Source: Epiperipatus broadwayi (lineage: Eukaryota; Onychophora; Udeonychophora; Euonychophora; Peripatidae). From it: 64,000 nucleotides of DNA. Made by a program: the position numbers and the translations under genes. The stretch's first letter is position 1, and each line of letters opens with the position of its first letter. Location of the stretch: positions 5,136,751 through 5,200,750 of the forward strand of contig JAQFVV010012477.1 of the NCBI GenBank assembly GCA_028023455.1, in the 5' to 3' direction. Under the pieces are notes generated by a model. The model saw only the letters and a program-made list of their open reading frames with translations, was not told the DNA's origin and did not search any database. Below, piece after piece: positions 1 to 10,407 of the stretch.

Positions 1-571
1 AACCTTACAAATGACTGAAAGAATTATTTCTTTTGTTATTAAAAAGATCATGGTATATGCATTAACATTTGGTAAATTATTCATTTGTTTCAATACTATT
101 TTGTGTGAAATATTTGGTATCTAACATTCAATTTATTGTAGTTATTTTAAATACCCAAATATGAAATACTATTTATATTACTAAAAATGAGTGCTTATGC
201 ATTTACTTTGATAAAATAAAGTCAAATTATTTACTATTGTTATATATTTGTCACACAATTTATTTCATCTTGGAAACTGCTATTTTCTGTATTGGTTAAT
301 ATTGAGGACTTTTGCACATTGATAAAAAAGGTCATGTCTTATTGGACATTAATATTTGTGATATTGTTTATTTGTTATAGCATTGTATTATAAAAAATGC
401 CAATCATTTGAATTTTATATTTGTATTAAATTTATTTTATTTTTTTAAATACATTTATTTAACTCTTAAATAAAATAATTAAATTTGCTTACAAATAAAA
501 TTTAAACTGAAGGATATATATATATGAACTAAGTCAAGGAAATTTAAAAAATACTAATAAAAGAAAAAAAA
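1..571. other. A+T-rich DNA, nothing recognised
   Basis: No open frame of note, RNA gene or recognisable repeat was seen. The stretch consists of A+T-rich sequence with homopolymer runs. Confidence 0.6.
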
Positions 572-660
572 AATTATTTCGCTATAAGGCTGCTTTAATA
601 TTTCAGCCAGTAAATTGGTTTTAATCATAAAGCACAGCAAAATGGCTACTTTCAGAATTT
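572..660 (-). ncRNA. Candidate hammerhead ribozyme remnant (left arm of 0.6-1.4 kb foldback)
   Basis: Read on the minus strand there is a degraded CTGATGA-like core, a possible stem II built on AACCA/TGGCT, then GAAA. Flanking segments can pair: GCTTT with AAAGC next to the core, then GCTAT with ATAGC further out. This is the same inner-helix, bulge, outer-helix layout seen in the other families here. The core is mutated at two positions, so activity is not expected. Confidence 0.3.
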
Positions 661-1320
661 AAATATTATACGATTACAAACATTCATATCAGATAACAAA
701 ATTAATTTCTATAGGTTAAAATTCTTTCTTTATAAATCTTTTTAAATTTTTTTTTTTTTAAACAAGTTTTCTTACAAAATCTTCTCCTCTTGTAGCACAT
801 TCTTTATACAATAATTCTTATCAATTAACCAATTAATAAATATCTCATACTTATTGTTTTAAAACAACAAAAAAAAAAAACCAGTAATTATATCCTTATA
901 AAATACTTATAAAACTTTACACAACCCTACAAAAAAAAATTACAAACACAAATTAAAAATTACTTTAATATATGTATGTACAATATAAATGACTCTTGTG
1001 AGGTATTTATATTGTACATACATGTATTAAAGTAATTTTTAATTTGTGTTTTTAAAGTTTTTTTTATTTTTGTAGAGTTTTGTAAAATTTCATAAGTATT
1101 TTATAAAAATATAATTTCTGTTTTTTTGTTGTTTTAAAACAATAAGTATGAGATATTTATCAGTTGATTGATTGATAAGAATTGTTGTATAAGGAATGTG
1201 TTACAAGAGGAGAAGATTTTGTAAGAAAAGTTTTTTAAAAAAAAATTACTAAAAAATTTATATAGAAAGAAGTTTAACCTATAGGAATTCATATTGTTAT
1301 TTGGTATATGAATGTTTGTA

Positions 1321-1367
1321 TTTTTTTTTCTTCATATGTCATAGCATCCGCCGGGACTATGTTTGTA
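1321..1367 (-). repeat. Very short 3' fragment of SINE-D
   Basis: About 38 bp matching the A-rich tail and last bases of the tRNA-like SINE-D family (see 63620 and 51102) is inserted in the right arm of the foldback. It is flanked by a 9-bp direct repeat, atgtttgta, at 1312-1320 and 1359-1367. This looks like an extreme 5' truncation at integration. Confidence 0.5.
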
Positions 1368-1394
1368 ATTTTTTAATGTTTAAATTCTGGAAGT

Positions 1395-1446
1395 GGCTAT
1401 TTTGCTGTGCTTTCTGATGAAAACCAGTCTGCTGGTTGAATTATAG
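1395..1446 (+). ncRNA. Candidate hammerhead core (right arm of 0.6-1.4 kb foldback)
   Basis: An intact CTGATGA at 1414-1420 is followed by AACCAG-TCTG-CTGGTT, a perfect 6-bp hairpin in the stem II position, and then GAA. The 3' part that should form stem III and return stem I is not clearly preserved in this arm. The mirror-image arm at 572-660 retains it. Called a remnant only. Confidence 0.35.
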
Positions 1447-1880
1447 AGAAGTGTTTGTTCTTTTATTAATATATATATATAAATAATTAAAATTACATTT
1501 AAAGATATTTAAATATTTAATATTTTGGTAAAACGTTAACATTTGTGTGAAGAGTCTAAACAAGCATCTGAAATCAGCAGTTCCATGACATTTAATTGTA
1601 AGTAGGAAATAGTTATATATACATTTTAAAATTAAGAATGATTTAAAAATAAATAAAACTGTCACTACATTTCCATAGAGCTAGAAAAAAAGTAATATAA
1701 TAGGAAAATATTTAGTTGCAATGAATTGGTTTGTACAAAACATCAATGGCTTCAGAAGTCTAATAATTTGATACTTTGCTGTTCACTTTATTTTTAAAAA
1801 AAATAAAATAATGGCACAATAATTATTTTATTATTGTTGTTTTTTGGTTAAATGTGAATAAACACACATAATATATATAT

Positions 1881-2165
1881 ATGGCCTTTGACAGAATAGC
1901 TCTGTTGGTTAGAGCATTGCCTTATAATTTGATATTCAATAATTTAAAGAAGTGGGTTCAATTCCTATCCTAATATTGTCACTAGTCAGGCCAGCAACAT
2001 TTGAAAAAGAGTGGAGAATAATATCTCTCAAAACGTTGTGAATCTACTAACATGTGTTGTTTATTTGTGTGTTGTTATTAACAATTCTTTATATTTGAAA
2101 AGTTTAAATAAAGTTTAAAATTTTTTAGACATTCAACATTTAAATGGTAGATGATGGAAATAATT
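1881..2165 (+). repeat. SINE-E, tRNA-derived head with PLE-like tail
   Basis: The head reads like a tRNA: an A-box-like TAGCTCTGTTGGTTAGAGC near 1898 and a B-box-like GGTTCAATTCC near 1953. A body with CAGGCCAGCAACA follows, then a CTCAAAACGTTGTG motif at 2027-2040. The tail resembles AAACGTT motifs near the 3' end of Penelope-like elements. Two more copies lie at 2550-2945. The loop has a TATAA stretch reminiscent of tRNA-Ile(UAU), but this is not secure. Confidence 0.5.
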
Positions 2166-2433
2166 TAACATATAATTACACATCATAATCACTAATCTTT
2201 GACAAATATAAATATGCTATCTCAATTTATAAGTAAAATATACATGACAATGTTTTTAATATTGTATATATTATAATAACATTAATTTGTATATGTATAT
2301 AATTCATGTAAAATATGTTTATGATATATATCTATATGTGTGTGTGTTCAAAAATACTGTATACCTACAGGATAAAACATAAGCAATATATAGTAATTAT
2401 ATTTTGAACTATTTCCATCATCTTATATTATCT

Positions 2434-2531
2434 ATGTCATAGCATCGGCCAGGACGCAAACCCACAACTGTCTGCAACCAACTACTTGCTTGCAAGATGG
2501 CTGCGATGTCCTCTCGGCTAACAACGCTTGA
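2434..2531 (-). repeat. SINE-D copy, tRNA-like
   Basis: On the minus strand it reads AACGTTG..., a tRNA-like D arm (GCCGAGAGG), an anticodon-like arm, a T-arm-like segment and the ATGCTATGACATA end common to the family. Related copies lie at 14322, 51102 and 63620. A weak flanking repeat (catcatctt / tatcatctt) may be the target duplication. Confidence 0.6.
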
Positions 2532-2549
2532 CTATCATCTTTAATTAAG

Positions 2550-2755
2550 TATGGAATGTCATCAAATATTGAAACTTTATTTGAACTTCCAAATACATTA
2601 AACAGTTAGTTATATCACACCACTTAGTATTGAACACAAACTTTTGAGTGTCAATATTCTCATCTCTTCTTCAGGTGTTGCTGGCCTGATCAATAATAGT
2701 ATTATCATGGGAATTGAGTCTGGATCTTTAGATTTGTGAAGCATTATCCTAAATT
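2550..2755 (-). repeat. SINE-E copy, minus strand
   Basis: On the minus strand it carries the family block GATCAGGCCAGCAACA, CTGAAGAAGAGATGAGAA and CTCAAAAGTTTGTG. It abuts the next plus-strand copy, so the two form a head-to-head inverted pair joined in the A+T-rich sequence near 2755. Confidence 0.5.
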
Positions 2756-2945
2756 CAATAATTACAAATCTAAAAGTCCATGTTTGATTCCCATGCTAGC
2801 ACTGATGCTGATCCAGCCAACAATATTTGAAGAAAAGAGGAGAAAATACTACTCAAAATGATGTATTTAAAAAGTTTAAATGAAGTTTGAATTTTTCTTA
2901 AGACATTCAATATTTAATAAAAGCTGATAGAAATAGGCCAAAATA
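2756..2945 (+). repeat. SINE-E copy, plus strand
   Basis: It carries GATTCCCATGCTAGCA, GATCCAGCCAACA, GAAGAAAAGAGGAGAA and CTCAAAATGATG, all diverged versions of the 1881-2165 copy. Together with 2550-2755 it makes an imperfect inverted repeat. Confidence 0.5.
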
Positions 2946-3479
2946 TAGTTTACTACTGAAATGCCATTATTACAAATCTGTGTTGTTATTTAAACAAAGC
3001 TTATAAACAAAATGAGCTATTATCTGCTTTACATCATATATGATGAAGAGGAATTGGAACAAAAAATAATGGATATTATGGCTCCAATGGATATATAAAT
3101 TGTGTGTAACTCTAAAGCTACTGTAGCAAAACATAACAATAACAAATGTTAAAAATGATGCAAACACAATTTTTAAAAAATCTTTTTAATCATATTGATA
3201 GCCTTGTAGGCAGAAAAACAGCTTAGATGTTTAGACACACCACAAACTCCAATGTGCTGCTAAGAATTTAATAAGTTAAAAGATAAAATATTTCACCATA
3301 GAGATATGACTAATATCAATATAAACATAAAAGTATTCAAAATATTTTTTTTTGAGAATGATGTGTAAAATTTTAAAAACAGGATACAAAATTATATGAA
3401 AATAGGGTTATGTGTTCAATTTTTTGAATGTAACTATCAAAATATCATATGATTACCATTTTATATACTTACACATGCT
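2946..3479. other. A+T-rich DNA, nothing recognised
   Basis: Chance open frames only; no feature supported. Confidence 0.5.
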
Positions 3480-3587
3480 ATTAATAAGAGTGCCAAACAC
3501 TCCATACAGTATTGCACAAAATGCAAGGTTTCATAATCAATGGATGCAAAAAGTTTTGTGCATAAAATTCATATGTAGTGCTTACTC

Positions 3588-3660
3588 ATCCAACATTCCC
3601 AGACTAGTTTCTAGTTTATGGCTTTCATCAGTGAAAATGAGCTTGGGATGGAAACATTAT
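3588..3660 (-). ncRNA. HR-B hammerhead-like core, copy 1 left arm
   Basis: On the minus strand: TTTTCA, CTGATGA, a poorly paired stem II region, GAAACTAGTC, then TGGGAATGTTGG. The GTC cleavage triplet and GAAA box are intact. Stem II is weaker than in the 10.4-kb copy. Confidence 0.5.
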
Positions 3661-3756
3661 GGTATTTTCATCTTGTCGTCCTATTTTTATAGTTAACCAA
3701 ATAGATTTAAGGTGGTTGCTGGAGAGTTGTATTAGATCCTAAGATCTAGGTGCAGG

Positions 3757-3832
3757 GCTCTCAAATCCAAGGCTCCTCACTGATGAAAGACACAAGCTAA
3801 AAACTAGTCTGGGGATATTCAATGAGTAGGGA
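3757..3832 (+). ncRNA. HR-B hammerhead-like core, copy 1 right arm
   Basis: CTCCTCA precedes CTGATGA (3780-3786). A decayed stem II and AAAACTAGTC follow, then TGGGGATATT. The upstream ATCC can pair with downstream GGAT as an outer stem I. The G of GAAA is mutated to A, so activity is unlikely. Confidence 0.45.
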
Positions 3833-3925
3833 ATAGATAGGGATTTTATGCACAAGCCTTCCTGCATCTCGATTATGAAGGCTTGCACTTGGTGGCACTA
3901 CTGTATGGAGAATTTGGTATTCTTT

Positions 3926-4788
3926 TTGGAATGCGATATGGATTTTATTATGCAAAGTTACACCTTTGTTGGATATGTGAAATAAAGAAAAGTTAACAGA
4001 TTTCCTAAAAAAAAATATTTTTTGTTAAATTTAGGATAGTTTAATGGAAAAGGCAGATCAAATACATTATAGATAATTATTTCAAATACAGTAAAAATGT
4101 GAACTATTGATTACTTTAATTGAGCAAATATGGATCGTGATAGAATACAATGGTGACATACAATTAGGAAAGATAATGAAATTGTTCAAAAAGTTAAAAT
4201 CAGTGCAGAAGAAGTCAAATAGACTAAAAGTAGTGATATATATATATAAACATTAGTTGTCTTTCAGAGATTAATTTAGATATTAATGAAAATTATCCAT
4301 AATGTTTTATTTATCTTTTTTTTCTTAAATTAAAATGGATCTCCAAGTGACAGGTAATTGATGATGACGGTGATAAAGATGATTATTATTTTTTTGCATG
4401 AAAGTAATATACATCTTTCTTTACATGTGTGTCAATCCTCTATTATCATCAACGTTTTTTATAATATATGTTGTTCCTAAAAATGAAAATATTTAAGTAA
4501 ACATGCCTCACTAATTTTTATTTTGAGTAAATGTGTTTTCACTGTAAATAATTTATTATTCAAAACATTTTTTTATTGGTAGAAAAAATGTAGATTACGA
4601 TATTAATAAAGCACATTACAGAGAACAAAGATATTGAACCATATAATTATATAAAAGTGTGAAATGATATCAGTTTTAATTAAAACAATTTCCATTAACT
4701 GCTTCTAAAATATTTTTCCATTTAAAGTAATATTTTTTCAGTTAATTTATTTTATATTGTATTAATACGTATATTGTATTTGCCAGAT
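3926..4788. other. A+T-rich DNA, nothing recognised
   Basis: No feature supported. Confidence 0.5.
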
Positions 4789-4905
4789 TTAGTGCAGTGG
4801 TTGATCAGTAGACTCTGGAATATGGGGTTTTGGATCTATTCCATATTGTCACTTCCGGTCTTGAACTTCTTGGGAATTGTCGAGTAATAAAACCATTCGC
4901 TTATT
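4789..4905 (+). repeat. SINE-C, tRNA-derived, copy 1
   Basis: It starts TTTAGTGCAGTGGTT, a tRNA A-box-like head. It continues through CACTTCCGGTCTTGAACTTC and TCGAGTAATAAACCATTCG, and ends in ATTATTATT. The same order recurs at 16076 (plus) and, on the minus strand, at 5070, 20405 and 27885. Confidence 0.6.
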
Positions 4906-5069
4906 ATTATTTTAATAAGTACATTGGAAATCAAAATTATTTCCAGCATTGTTTAAGATATAAAACTTGTTTCAATAAATATATATGTCTGTAGTAGATT
5001 TAATTAAACAAAACTTTTAGTGACGGCAATATGATTCAACTAAATACATAATAAAGAATGGCCAAAATT

Positions 5070-5160
5070 TAGGAATTCATAAGAAGTTCAAACAATCCCA
5101 GTATCTGAGCTGGGTTGCGGTTAACTGTCCTTGAACTCCAAATTCTAAACGTAATTGTTT
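5070..5160 (-). repeat. SINE-C, diverged partial copy
   Basis: The minus strand shares the 3' half of SINE-C (TTTGAACTTCTTATGAATTC) and a diverged head. It is strongly decayed. Confidence 0.4.
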
Positions 5161-5239
5161 ATTTTATTGTTCTTAAAATAATTGTATTTTTTCCCTTCAT
5201 TTTTAGTTATAACAAGCAATAATATGTTCCATTGCATAT

Positions 5240-5405
5240 ACACATAAATATATCTGGTCCAATTAAGGGCTGGTTCTGCACAATATGTATATATATTGGA
5301 GATTATGTATCTTGAATGTGTGTGGTTATGTGTATTGGTTGCTTGAGGTGAGGAGGATGAATAATCCGAAAAGTCCAGAGTTCACATTCCTTTACTTACA
5401 CAATA
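5240..5405 (+). repeat. HR-A repeat, isolated diverged copy
   Basis: It shares with the arrays at 45.9 and 57-58.7 kb the order: ribozyme-like core (5251-5306), TTGGAGATTATGTATC, a TGTGTGGTTATGTGTATTGG block, and GAGTTCACATTCCTT, a relic of the B-box-like end. Confidence 0.55.
5251..5306 (+). ncRNA. HR-A hammerhead-like core, highly decayed
   Basis: Aligned with other HR-A copies: ATCTGGTCCAA, a destroyed CTGATGAG (reads TTAAGGG), CTGGTTCTGCA (stem II relic), then ATATTGGAGATTAT. It is recognisable only through the family alignment and cannot be active. Confidence 0.4.
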
Positions 5406-6748
5406 ATACATATATAATAAATTAATATACTTCTTTTATTGATTATAATATTTTAAATAGATACAAAGAGGATTTTAATTATGTTTTGTATAGAATATAA
5501 TAACTTAGATGACTTGCATTTAATTATATATAATCCATGGATTCATTAATGATAATTAAATGATAGGTTTACTTTATTGCTAAGAAGTTTTTAAGTAGTT
5601 CAAAGTGACAGTGGTGATATATAATCAATGGACTTATAGCTCAGGATTTGCCATTTATTGCTGAATCAAATTAAACAAGACTATTGACTTATTTATATTT
5701 GGATAAAGATAGCTAGTTAGATTGGGACAATTTTTGTATATAAAAAGACATTAGCTTAAAGTCATTGGAAAAGTTTGAAACTATATTGAACCCATGTTTG
5801 TTTTAATATTACTGACATATTTTAGAATAATATATGAACTTTTAAAATCACTCCTACCTTGAAGCCATTTGTTAAAGTGATAGCTTCTCATACATAGATA
5901 TGCAATTATTGGACAATCAATATACTAAGATAAAAAAAATATTGAATAATTTATTTTTCAGGAACACTGGAAATAATACCCTAATAATCTGTCTATGAAC
6001 CTTTAGCTATCTTACTGAGTTTATCACACTACCAACCATGTTAAACCTTGTATTACATTTTAGAGAATCAAGCAGCTATGGTTATGATGTTGGTTGTATG
6101 AAAAATGCAAACAAAGCATAAATAAATATGATTTATCTATTGGATGAATTTATATAAAACATTTAAGTCAGGTAATTGAAAAGGTCTGTTGTAATCTTTA
6201 AAAGTATCAGTTTGTGCATGAAGTTTATTTATATTGCCAATTGTTATTTGATTGTATGACAGAAAGTGTTAAAGTTGGTTATAAAACAATTTGAGCCATT
6301 TGAAATGAAAACTGATATTAAACAGATATATTTCTAGCTTTGAGATTTTTTTATTTTTATGATAAAGGTTTTAAGAAAAGTTTGTATGTGACATCATGTC
6401 ATATATTCTTGATGTTGGTGTTTTTAATTTGAACATATTAATAACATGAATAAGGACATAATTATTATGGGCTTCTGTATTTCCTGTATGAAGGTGATTA
6501 TTCTGTACCTTTATTATGCAGTTTATTATCTGAGTTCACCTAATTATTATTATCATCATCATTAGCATAAGATCTTTCTATTCTAAATCTAGTAGAGGAA
6601 AAAAAATTAGAAAAAGACAAAAAAATAACAAGATAAAGAGTTAAAATTGTTGTGTGCATAATTAGAGAATAAAATGTCACATGAATATACAATCCCATTG
6701 TAACAATTAGCACAGAGGAACAACTAATATAAAAAAGGCTCCAAGATT
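5406..6748. other. A+T-rich DNA, nothing recognised
   Basis: Chance frames only; no gene or repeat assigned. Confidence 0.5.
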
Positions 6749-6783
6749 GCACACGCACACACACACACATATATATATATATA
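6749..6783. repeat. (AC)n(AT)n microsatellite
   Basis: A short AC run passes directly into an AT run. Confidence 0.85.
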
Positions 6784-7899
6784 ACTATTTGTTATCAACA
6801 TTAAATATTCCCTTATTTTAGTAAAATAATAACAATGATTTAAGAACTGTCTATTCCTAGAGAAACTCATAACAAGATAAAATAATAAATTTCAATGAAA
6901 TACTACATGAATAGTGCATTTAAATTCATAATATATATATATTTTGTTTATAAATTAATTTTTCTATTGTTATATGTGACTCAATGAAAGAGTTGTCTCC
7001 ACCCAAGCTTCTTGCAACCCCATCTGTAAATCTCTATATATGCACTTTACAGCAATGCAGATGATTTACTTAACACAAAAGTTATAAGTTGCTAGCATGT
7101 CTAGATCAAGAGTCATAACAAAATATAACATTGTATTTCATAACCCATGATGGAATAACAAATTAACATATTCAAGTGTTGCAAGATTTTATCATGACAG
7201 GAAAAGCAGTGAATATGATTGGTGAAGACATAAACACACTCATGACATTATGTTGAAACTCAAGATCAAGAGATGCTGGCAATTTAAAATGCTAATGGGC
7301 ATTAACAAATCTATGCCATTATACACCATATGCATTGATTCATAGATGTTGTTAGATATAGCATCAATTATCTTCTTTCTGGGATATACAGTGTATGATA
7401 ATAAAATAGATAGTATTCTTCCTAAGATAATATTGGTTTTAATTCATTCATTCTGAATTAAAGATTTGTTTATAAAATTTTGTAATGATAAAGAGCAATA
7501 ACTAATTTTCTTTGGACAAAATTGAAAATATTCAGCACAGTTTGATTCATATTAAGGGCTTAAAATGCATTTCAATAAAATGTCTGAACAAATTCTTTTC
7601 ATGGTGAGATGTCAAAAATAGGTAGTACTTACAACAGTAATGTAATAAAAAGAGTAGTTCTAAACTAGATTATTTTTCAAAGTCATGACTATTTTATTAC
7701 ACTAGGATGGTATAATGAATTACAGTTTAGAATAACATCTTATGATCTCTTGATCAATAAACCATTTGGTTATTTATTTAATGATAGTGCAATCTGTTTT
7801 TCTTAATGGTAAAGTAATTTTCCTTCTTACTTTATACATGTTTGAGACTTTTTTTCACTTCTTTATATTTCTCAACATTTTATAATTATATATTTTTTA
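6784..7899. other. No feature recognised; 6980-7330 slightly richer in G+C
   Basis: The interval 6980-7330 has a less A+T-rich texture, like a decayed repeat or pseudogene. No frame could be followed and no family is recognised. Confidence 0.4.
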
Positions 7900-8410
7900 T
7901 TTTAGCATTAAATCTCTTAAACCATTTATATACTTTCAGAAATGCAAATCTTTTAAATAAATCATTTTAAATCATTTTTGTCTGATAGAAAATTTATCCA
8001 GAATTGTTGCTTTATAAAAAATAAAGCAAGTGATTATGTTTCTATTCAGTTTCAGTTTATGTCCACCTAAATGTGATATTGCAATTTCAAATCCAGTCAA
8101 TGCTTGAATTAAAGATATAATGTTGTTTGTATATACATTATCCCCTTACATTGCTAAGATAAGATGATCTAAAATTTGTATTTTAAATGGAAATCACTTC
8201 ATCAACATGGGGTTCACCTTCTCCAACAAAAACATGTTCTTGACCATTTTGCATTCCAGACTCCACTTCTACTTCTAATAATTTATTTTTATTAACAAAT
8301 CTAACATTAGGACATTCATCACAAATAGTACTTTGAGTGATCTGAAAGGAAAAAGAATCTAATTGTATTGTCTGCATTTCTTGTCTACAATTACACAACA
8401 GGTCCTTTGG
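7900..8410 (-). pseudogene. DNAJB11: Processed pseudogene of DNAJB11 (ERdj3, ER co-chaperone), 3' half
   Basis: The functional protein is a soluble Hsp40 of the ER lumen that works with BiP. Minus-strand translation from about 8404 gives CNCRQEMQ, the cysteine-rich segment (CDECPN) and the GEGEPHVD block, all diagnostic of DNAJB11. The similarity continues without an intron into a second frame: FKIQ..., GDNVYTN, SLIQALTGFE, SHLGGHKL. A degraded C-terminus follows, with KYINGL where the family has a similar ending. There are a frameshift just after HVDE, an in-frame TAA before GDN, further stops near the end and a probable internal deletion. The loss of introns and the lesions indicate a retroposed, dead copy. 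The J domain is absent: the copy is truncated at about 8410, just before the H4 pseudogene. Confidence 0.85.
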
Positions 8411-8432
8411 CTATCAAAAACTGTAAATAAAG

Positions 8433-8745
8433 ATGACTGGTTGAGAAAAAGGTGACAAAGGATTAGGAAAAGATGGGAATATTGTGTCACTGTAAATTAT
8501 TAGATGATAATATCCATTCCAAGAAATCACATATCTAGCTACTCATCATTTAGCTTGCCACGGAAAAGTGAAGCATAGTGTGGTTTAATTTACGAAGAAT
8601 CCTAGAGTATTGAAAGTGTTTCTGGTGAACGTTATTTATAATGCAGTTAAATACACTGAACATGCCAAAAAGAAGGCTGACAGTGGCATGGACGTCGTTT
8701 GTGCATTAAGGCAACAGAATAGCATTTTGTATGGGTTTGGAGATT
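8433..8745 (+). pseudogene. H4: Histone H4 pseudogene
   Basis: Histone H4 is a core nucleosome protein of about 103 residues. From ATG at 8433 the plus strand reads MTG, a stop where Arg3 should be, then KGDKGLGK, matching the Gly/Lys-rich tail. After a decayed stretch DNI is visible near 8510, then the LA...VK segment and EE in another frame. The last 40 residues are clear in one frame: [30 protein letters not shown] and LYGFG. There are at least two stops and two or more frame changes. It spans the whole gene length, so it is a complete but dead copy. H4 genes normally lack introns, so retroposition and DNA duplication cannot be told apart. It lies tail-away from the DNAJB11 pseudogene, with about 20 bp between them. 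Confidence 0.85.
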
Positions 8746-9655
8746 TAATTTTTTATGATTTTGTATAGACTGAAACAAAAATATAATGCAAATTTCTAAT
8801 ATGTTGCTTTCAATGAGGCAACATAGCTAACGAAGAAAAAAAAAACAAAAAAAAAATTATATATTTGGTTGTATGATATAGAATAAACAGAGTTTGCTCC
8901 TAAAAATAAACTCTTTTTAATCAGAATAAAATATTTGCTGTAGAACAGATTAAAAAATATTTTAAGCTATAAAATAAACAGAGTAAAAAAAAAAAAAAAA
9001 CGGTTTAAACTTAAAATATATGCGATTGCATTCTTTTCACATATTAGTTTGTATAATCATAATTTTTTTTCACTCTTTTTTTAAAGTTAGAAGAACATAT
9101 TCATTTATGCACGATTAATAATAATAATATAAACATGAGAATAATTTTCAAATCCAGGACCAAAAAAGAAATATGACTATTATAAAATGAAAAAGTATAA
9201 CTAAAATTCTAAAGCATTAGAAAATATGACTCAGTAATTGACATTTGAATTAGCCTCTTTTTTCTTGCAGAATTTTGATATTTTTCTATAGCTACTAGAA
9301 ATTCGATAACTTTTAGTAGCAAATAACGAATTGTTGAATAATAAAGCTTATAAACTAATTTCTGAAAAAAATATAATTTTTTAAAAATAAATTTAGCTAT
9401 TTAAATTTTAAACGCATATCAAGTTCCCATAACACAATATTTATTATACGATATTGTTTTTTTTTAAAAACTTATTATTTCTAATTATAACTATTCATTG
9501 CTTATGTTATAATACAGCTATATATTTGTATAATACAAAATTTGTTTAAAATTATTATAATTTTTATTTTGATAAACGTAATAATCAATAAAAATTCTAT
9601 ATGTAGATAGGTAGTTGCCTGATCCTAAACTGAAATATCAGTTGAGTTTTTTTGA
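8746..9655. other. A+T-rich DNA, nothing recognised
   Basis: No feature supported beyond homopolymer runs. Confidence 0.5.
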
Positions 9656-10060
9656 AGGCAGAATGAATGTGTTAGTGAATAAATTTTTTTGTCTTCTAAT
9701 AAATATTTAACAGGAAAAAATAAATCATGGCCCTTATTCCAATGAGACTGTAAAGATGCTAACCAAGGTAACGGTTGACTGGTGAAGATGGAGGTTGCTA
9801 AAAATCTTCGGATTGTGAACCCAGGTTGCTTTTCGATGAGGTACTTACAACTGCAGATCACTTTCAAGTAAAGATATATTGCAAAAATTGGAAGAACTGT
9901 CTCATATTAAATAGGACATTACATGATCACTATCTCTTATACTAGCACATAATTGTTATTAAAGAAGGCAAAACTCTCCTTGTAGTAGTGCCACCCTGTG
10001 CCAACCAGAGTAATCATTGGATGCCAGAAGGCTTATGCATAAAATACCTATCTAGTGTCT

Positions 10061-10126
10061 ACTCACCCAATATCCCCAGACCTGTTTCTGGCTTGGGGCC
10101 TTCATCAGTGAAGAGCTTTGGATCCG
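10061..10126 (-). ncRNA. HR-B hammerhead-like core, copy 2 left arm
   Basis: On the minus strand: ATCCAAAGCTCTTCA, CTGATGA (rc of 10102-10108), GGC-CCCAA-GCC as stem II, GAAAC, AGGTC, then TGGGGATATTGG. Inner stem I pairs CTTCA with TGGGG using G-U pairs, and outer stem I pairs ATCC with GGAT. Core boxes are intact and the cleavage triplet would be GTC. This is one of the best-preserved cores in the window. Confidence 0.6.
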
Positions 10127-10407
10127 AGAGCACTGCACTTAGATCTTAGGATCTAATGTAACCCTCCAGCAGCCACCTTTTATCTCTACTTAATTACAAA
10201 ACTATGAGTATGAAATTGAAAGAGCCAAAGACACCAAAATGTGTGGGTGCTGAACTGAGTTCAGACCCATATGACTATATAAGCTATTGAGCTTAGATTG
10301 CAAATATTATTGTGTTTTCAATTTCATTCTCATAGTTTTGTAGTTAACTATAGATAAAAGATTGCTGCTGGAGGGTTGTATTAGACCCTAAGATCTAGGT
10401 GCAGTGC

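Larger units (their letters stand above)
572..1450. repeat. Large foldback element, arms about 400 bp, centre near 1000
   Basis: The right half is an imperfect reverse complement of the left half. Matching blocks include the sequence around 780-800 (lower strand) against 1200-1225 and the block 960-990 against 1005-1040. The arms diverge through substitutions, small indels and a short SINE fragment inserted in the right arm. The outer ends of both arms carry a degenerate hammerhead-like core (listed separately). No coding capacity is seen. It could be an inverted pair of Penelope-type terminal repeats or an unrelated foldback element; family assignment is inference. Confidence 0.7.
3480..3925. 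repeat. HR-B inverted-pair element, copy 1
   Basis: Two arms of roughly 170-180 bp in opposite orientation each contain the HR-B block (hammerhead-like core, TCTGGGGATATT, GGGATTTTATGCACAAGCCTT). A short central spacer near 3660-3715 separates them. It is homologous to 9922-10571 and partly to 34905-35050. No open frame. The inverted layout resembles inverted Penelope-type terminal repeats; that assignment is inference. Confidence 0.65.
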
